In this document: piece by piece, positions 59,051 to 64,000 of the stretch
How the letters are laid out: each line of letters opens with the position of its first letter
Numbering within the stretch: position 1 is the stretch's first letter
Assembly: GCF_000213175.1 (NCBI RefSeq)
Contig: NW_009799101.1
Location: 2,188,797-2,252,796, forward strand
Reading direction: 5' to 3'
DNA from: Neurospora tetrasperma FGSC 2508
Taxonomy: Eukaryota > Ascomycota > Sordariomycetes > Sordariales > Sordariaceae
Length of the DNA: 64,000 nucleotides
Notes under the pieces: generated by a model
Seen by the model: the letters and a program-made list of their open reading frames with translations, nothing else
The model's database searches: none
Told to the model about the DNA's origin: nothing
Translations under genes and position numbers: made by a program

Positions 59051-60134
59051 ATGATAAGTACCCTGTAAGCTTGTGTCTAGGATTACACTGTGCAGGACTG
59101 TCAGGCGGCATTGTGTCGATACTAGATTCACCCCTAACCCGGCCTGAGCCAACTGAACATCCACGCTCCCTGTTCATGCTGCACATCGCGCGTTGTGCGG
59201 CCAGGCACTGGAACATCAGGAAGCCAAGATAGCACATCCGCGGTTTGGTGAGGAAAGCCCCTTACAACATCTCATCCAAAATAACTATCTCAGCTTAGCA
59301 AGCTACTAGAGCATTGCTGGGCTACCAACTCCCTACCTAGAAGATGAGAACTGGAAGGCATCGACGACAGGTCCACTGCCACATCATAAATGACTTAGAG
59401 TAGGTACATCACAACTGTACTAAATGTCTTTCACTCCAACAAAAGTCCTCGTCAATCTCACGTCTCACCCTGTTCAGCTTGTCCAATCACCCAACTTGAT
59501 CATTGGGAGGAATACCCGTCCCAAAAGAGCAGAACAGTCTCAAGTGGGCCGTTGAAACCAACCATCGGAATGACGAGATCGCCAAGGAAGGAAACCCTAC
59601 TGTATTTCCCCTAGCCTTCTTGCTTCCCCAGACTTTTGGAGAACTAAGCTACCGTTTGGTCTGTCCCGGGCTTTTCCACTTGTCACATCTCCTCCTCTGA
59701 CTTTCCAGTAACCATTCTGGACCTGGCTCAAGAACGGAGAGAAAATGAGCTGAGCGCAGCTTCGTGGATGGACCCAGCGAGTGACGGAACGGAAACGGAG
59801 TTTCTAGCAGGCTCTCTCGGGTTTAGACTACACTCCCAACTGATGCTAACTCGATGAAAGTCATTTTTCCCCCTTGCAAGAAGACCCAGTGTTGGGGACT
59901 TGGGGTTCCGATGCCCCAATTCGAGACCATTCGGGATTTGAGCCGCAAGACATGCATGCCAAACTCAAACTTATCCAAGAGGAAAGAGAGGGGGAAAAAA
60001 AAAGGCAGAGCTCATGATAACATGGAGGGAAGCTCCATCTTATTGATACCTAACAAGACGACATTGATAGCCGACATCCAACCATTTCTCAACATTGTAA
60101 AAAGTGGGCTTTCTTGTTGAAGGCGACCCTGATA

Positions 60135-60274
60135 CAGTAGAAACCCCTGTTGATACAAAGCAAATCCCCCTCTTTTGCAAAGGATTTCGACTGCCTGTAT
60201 TTCCCTCTGATGTAAAAACTGTAATGTGCAATTGCAACGGTTGCTGGCCCGAAATTGCATTAACAGGGGTCTGG
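60135..60274. repeat. Possible pogo-type MITE, about 140 bp
   Basis: CAGTAGAAACCCCTGTTGAT at 60,135 faces an inverted partner ATTAACAGGGGTCTGG ending at 60,274. The shared core is ACCCCTGTTRATRCAA. The CAG start and the run of C resemble pogo/Tigger ends. No clear TA duplication on the right. Confidence 0.45.
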
Positions 60275-61790
60275 TTTTGGTAGCAGGGCATACTTATACC
60301 TGTATACCGGGGGGGTATAGTCGCTTCATCAGACCTACGCTACTTTCAAGGCTTCGCGGCGGTCGTCCAGTGGCAAAAAAACCTCTGCCTGTTGGCCCAT
60401 CAGGCTAAGGCACAGATCATCAGGACGGGCAGGGCAAAGAGTGGGTAAGTTGGGCAAGCTGGACGATATCCAACTGGCTCGCATGGAGGTGAGGTAAGGC
60501 TGCAGTGGGACCGATTGACAATCCCCAGTCACGGTTATTTGTTTATTTATGTTTTTTTTCGTTGAATTTCTCCGTGTCTGATGCTGAAGAGGCTTTAAGG
60601 TTTTGTTGGGCCATCGGAAAGAGTGTATTGAAGTTTACTATGTCTTCACTCCAATATGGTTCGCCTTTTCGGACGATACCTACCTTCTATCTTTGTAGCC
60701 TATCCGCTGACCAACAGAATATGTACTATTTTCGAGATTGTCCGTCACCTGCCTTCGAGCTAGATGCCGCCTAACGTCACCTGCATTCGACGTAAGGGAC
60801 GCGCTGTCAGCCAGGCCTCGAGACTGTCTAAAATACACCCATGAGCACACGAGGTGAAAACGGGCTACAGTGTCCGTCACATTTCTTCTCGCGAAAGATA
60901 CTCACACACTACAAGATCCAAAGAAAGCAAGGCGTGTGCCACGGATTGTGCTCTGTAACCCTTTGAAAGCGGCACAGTAATTGCAAAAAGGCAGGTCACC
61001 AGCAGCATAAATGTACAAGACATTCATGTATCAATTGCGAAACAGCTGGGGATGTGGTTTCTCTTCTGCGACGTTCCTCGCTCGCGTGGAACGATCCACG
61101 AAATGACGTTGAATGGCGGAAACGGGACAGCTGACCAAGTACATGGCTGAAATTCCCTAGGTAGCAAGGATTCCAAGAAAGGCAGACACACGGCAAGTGG
61201 AGGCCCAGTTTCCATCCGATCCCTCCGGTCCCGGCCGGGGAAATGGCCGGCTTTGTAGAGACACTTCTAACAGTCTGACTCCGTCCTTGGATTTAGTATT
61301 TTGACGGCGAAGTCTCCCGTGAGTAATATTTGTTAGATAGGTATTCCATCAATGATGGTGCACTGGAGTTCCTGACGGACCGGCGGGCAGTGGAAGCCTT
61401 GTTCGGCAGACCATGGTTCTGTTCTAATGAAAACATGTGAGGAGATCGGCGGCTTAGTCGCCGGCTACTTGGTATGATCGGGGTCGCTTCGAAGTTGACT
61501 TCTGCGATCCTCTGCTACTTTCCCGTTCACAGTTTGTTGAGTTTATTAGGTCGATCGGGGTCAGTACAGAATTCGCAACGTATTAATGATCGGTGTTCAC
61601 ACCTATCCGTTCAAGGAGGAGCATTCCATTCCAGGCACATGCATACCTTTACGTACCTTGACAAGAGTTCGTCCTCTACTTCTGTGCGCCTCACCAATCA
61701 ATGCTGGAAGTGAGAAGGACTCCTTTTTACCCCGCACGTTTACGGTGGAGCAGTTGATGGTATTCATCAAATTCGGCTTCAGGCATCATG

Positions 61791-61792
<2 letters not shown>

Positions 61793-61852
<60 letters not shown>

Positions 61853-61860
61853 AAAAAAAA
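61793..61860 (+). repeat. Poly(A) tract
   Basis: 58 consecutive A, one G, nine more A. It could mark the 3' end of an old retroposed transcript or be a simple mononucleotide repeat. No coding remnant is recognisable upstream. Confidence 0.9.
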
Positions 61861-63243
61861 CTTGTGAGTTGGCTCGACCGCGTTGGAGAAGGAAACGCAA
61901 GTTGAACTTCTAACTCCAGGTCACTGATGGGACCTTTGTGGACAAGACGGTACCAGCACGGGATGCGTGACAAACTTTGCAGTTCATTATCTGATAACAA
62001 AAGCTTGAGATCAAGAAGTATCTGTGGTCGGCTTGTACCTGCATCAATACCAGCGCAGCAGGGGTCTAGACTTATACATTGATATTCTCGCGCCCCGGGT
62101 CATTGCTGGATGCGTAACCGGAGGTGTAGGCATGGTATATAGTATTGGCCTGGACGAGCCCGCAGCATCCTTTCAAAAGAACGAAGTTGCTGGAACGGAA
62201 CATGAAGAGAAGAAAAGGGGTGGTATAAAAGGAAATCCATGGAACTTGTGCTTTCGCAACGGTCGACGGGAACCGGGAGGTGCCGAAGCCATCATGTAGT
62301 CTAGTGTAGATACTTTACTTGATCGACATGACCAACCCGAGGCGGACCACTGTTCGGATCTGCGGTACCCTGACAGCCAGACATGAAGATTGAGGCCTCA
62401 ATGTTGAAAACTCATTCGTAGTGAAGTCGAGTACTGATACTTGTAAAGGATAGCTACATCTACCGAGTGGCGTGGCGATGTTGGCCGTACCTCCTATGTA
62501 TTCGTACGAGCAACACGCGAAATGCCTGTGGCAGTCTAGCAGAGAGGGAATGGGCCTGACCGGACCAAGCTTTGACGATAATAACACGGAGTACCTACGC
62601 AGTTTGTGGTCCCGGCTTAACTTTCTCGGACTCGTCCGCACATGCCGTATGTGATGCCTAGGAGGTATCCTTCGAAATCGGCTGAAGGTTGTCTGGGAGC
62701 TGGCAGAAAGAAAATGCAAGGCTCGCTGGTAGCAGTCTACCAAGCCCGCGGGACAGAACAACTAGTAATTCCGCTGCTGGATGTAGTTGATGACACTCCA
62801 AGGAGGCCTCTGGCACTCTAATTAGAAGTTTGGAGATGAGTAAGACGGATTGGTTACGTGTGGCATTGGCAATGTCATGGGATGCATGTTTTAATGTGAA
62901 AAATCATCAACCCCGCAATAAAGTCCCCTACATGTACACAAGCAATTGGATGTTCCCGGCGGGTGTGCGCCGTCTTCAATCGGATCAGCGTTGCCTCCCT
63001 GAAACTCGTTAACCTGGCCGCGACATAACAAACAAGGTTTTTTTTTCCTCGTCAAGAACCAACCTTACTTCACGCTACTTACTACTATCCTTTTGTTGTC
63101 CCAGGACTCCTGTTGGCCTGTTGCTGCTGCTGCTCTTGTTGGGCGTTGAACCTACCAGTCGTGCTTACGTACCTTTACCTACCTACCACTCGCCCTTTTA
63201 TCTTTCACCTGGTTACCAGTCGTTCCCGTCGCGCGGACTCGAA

Positions 63244-63908
63244 ATGTCATCGGAAGTCTTCCGCAGAGTGGGCCGCGGAGGTGCGGGCAATTGGTATAGT
63301 AAAAAGGACATTGAAGATGCCGAGAAGGCGGCTGCTGTGAGTGTACCCATCCATTGCACACACGAAATCGGACAAACACTTCTCCTTTGATCCGCCTGTG
63401 CCTCGGCTGTCTTTTCGTTTCGTTCGCCATTCTCAAACCAAACCCACAGGATCTCGAAGCGCAAAAGAAGTCTTCTTCCGGTTCTACCTCGCCAACAACC
63501 CTCGAGCGCTCCATCACCGCACAAACCAGTCTCAGCAGCTCGCGAGCCGGTGGTCGCGGCGGCGCCGGCAACTTCTACGACGCCTCGGCAACCGACGCGG
63601 CCGCCGCCCAGCAGCAGGAGGAGGAGAAGGAGGCCGAGCTCGAGGAGCTGACGCGCGTCGTGACGGCGAGCATCCAGCGGCCGAACCTCTCCGGCCGGCT
63701 GAGCGGGCGTGGCGGCGCGGGCAACTACAACGATAACGCGGCGCGAAGCGCCCAGCATCGACTGGACCCAGAGCAGCAGCGCAAGATGATAGAGGATCTC
63801 AACGCGAGGGTGTTGCAGGATGTGGAGGCCGGGTTGGCAATGCCGAGACCGGCGTATCATGCCAAGTTTGAGCTGAAGCATGAGAGGTTGGTGTCTGCTG
63901 AGCCTTGA
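63244..63908 (+). CDS. DUF3602 / Par32-like protein with GRGGAGN repeats
   Basis: Two exons, 63,244-63,336 and 63,450-63,908, with a 113-bp phase-0 intron (GTGAGT...CACAG), give 183 residues. The protein carries three copies of the signature GRGGAGN followed by an aromatic residue: GRGGAGNWYSK near residue 11, GRGGAGNFYDA near 56 and GRGGAGNYNDN near 115. An acidic coiled segment (QQQEEEKEAELEELT) lies between the second and third. This matches the fungal DUF3602 family, whose yeast member Par32 is phosphorylated after rapamycin treatment and restrains ammonium transporters downstream of TORC1. That role is known for yeast only. The family usually has three or four such repeats and is largely disordered. 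The start is the first in-frame ATG before the first repeat. Confidence 0.88.
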
Positions 63909-64000
63909 GACATACCCTTGATGATGAGAGTCTGCGTAAAAAAGGTGGATGAAGGGATATGTGTGATGAGATGGGTGGTAATGGTTCTGGTTCTGTTCAC
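63909..64000. other. 3' flank of the DUF3602 gene
   Basis: 92 bp to the window edge; contains part of the 3' UTR. Nothing else visible. Confidence 0.5.

Larger units (their letters stand above)
59051..63243. other. Gene-poor stretch with repeats, upstream of the last gene
   Basis: 4.2 kb with no supported coding region. Apart from the possible MITE (60,135-60,274) and the poly(A) tract (61,793-61,860), frames are short and unrelated to known families. The final few hundred bases (pyrimidine-rich around 63,040 and 63,100-63,140) are the probable promoter and leader of the downstream gene. Confidence 0.5.

Noticed and set aside
58748-59054. Overlapping frames of 67 and 98 codons at the pogo right end
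   Set aside because: They run across the inverted repeat and MITE-like structure; coding is not supported.

Overview
This looks like about 64 kb of nuclear DNA from a filamentous ascomycete, most likely a Sordariomycete of the Neurospora/Sordaria type. The genes have short fungal introns (about 60-135 bp, donors such as GTAAGT or GTGAGT, branch sites such as CTAAC or CTGAC). Two long AT-rich blocks show repeat-induced point mutation (RIP): repeat copies differ almost only by C/T and G/A, ancient frames are closed only by TAA/TAG, and catalytic Asp codons have become Asn. The species assignment is inference; the RIP pattern is read directly from the sequence.

Region 1, 1-22,740, is a RIP-degraded transposon graveyard with no intact gene. 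Two elements can be delimited to the base. The first is a 3.6-kb PIF/Harbinger DNA transposon (3512-7113, TAA target duplications, matching inverted ends). The second is a 7.4-kb Ty3/gypsy chromovirus (12,966-20,334, two 462-bp LTRs, AATAA target duplications) on the minus strand, with recognisable reverse transcriptase, RNase H, integrase and chromodomain remnants. The rest holds tandem repeats, a recurring palindromic motif and one long decayed reading frame (about 20,380-21,400) that I could not identify.

Region 2, 23,331-52,582, is ordinary gene-bearing DNA: tRNA-dihydrouridine synthase Dus1 (+), splicing factor Cwc22 (-), a three-exon Dpm2 (+), a BCAS3-like WD-repeat protein (-), a SnoaL-like protein (-), an ING-family PHD protein (-), a small bactofilin-like beta-solenoid protein (-), a multi-pass membrane protein (-) and a one-finger C2H2 protein (-). 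Several needed exon joining to see: Dpm2 has a 3-nt coding first exon, the C2H2 gene a 15-nt first exon, and the PHD finger is complete only after a 378-bp intron is removed. An assembly gap (47,170-48,047) is flanked by suspicious homopolymer sequence.

Region 3, 52,583-64,000, is gene-poor. It contains a second RIP-mutated insertion, a 2.9-kb pogo-like transposon with 57-bp, nearly identical inverted ends (55,939-58,815), two small MITE-like inverted-repeat structures, a 58-nt poly(A) tract and, at the right edge, a two-exon DUF3602/Par32-like gene (+).

The genes do not form a pathway cluster; they are typical housekeeping or regulatory genes (tRNA modification, splicing, dolichol-phosphate mannose synthesis, chromatin reading, transcription). 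The most interesting signals are the three dissectable RIP-mutated transposons, a mutation gradient that spares element edges, the long open frame inside the ING-gene intron, and the bactofilin-like fungal protein. I saw no tRNA, rRNA or CRISPR and no clear novel multi-gene system.
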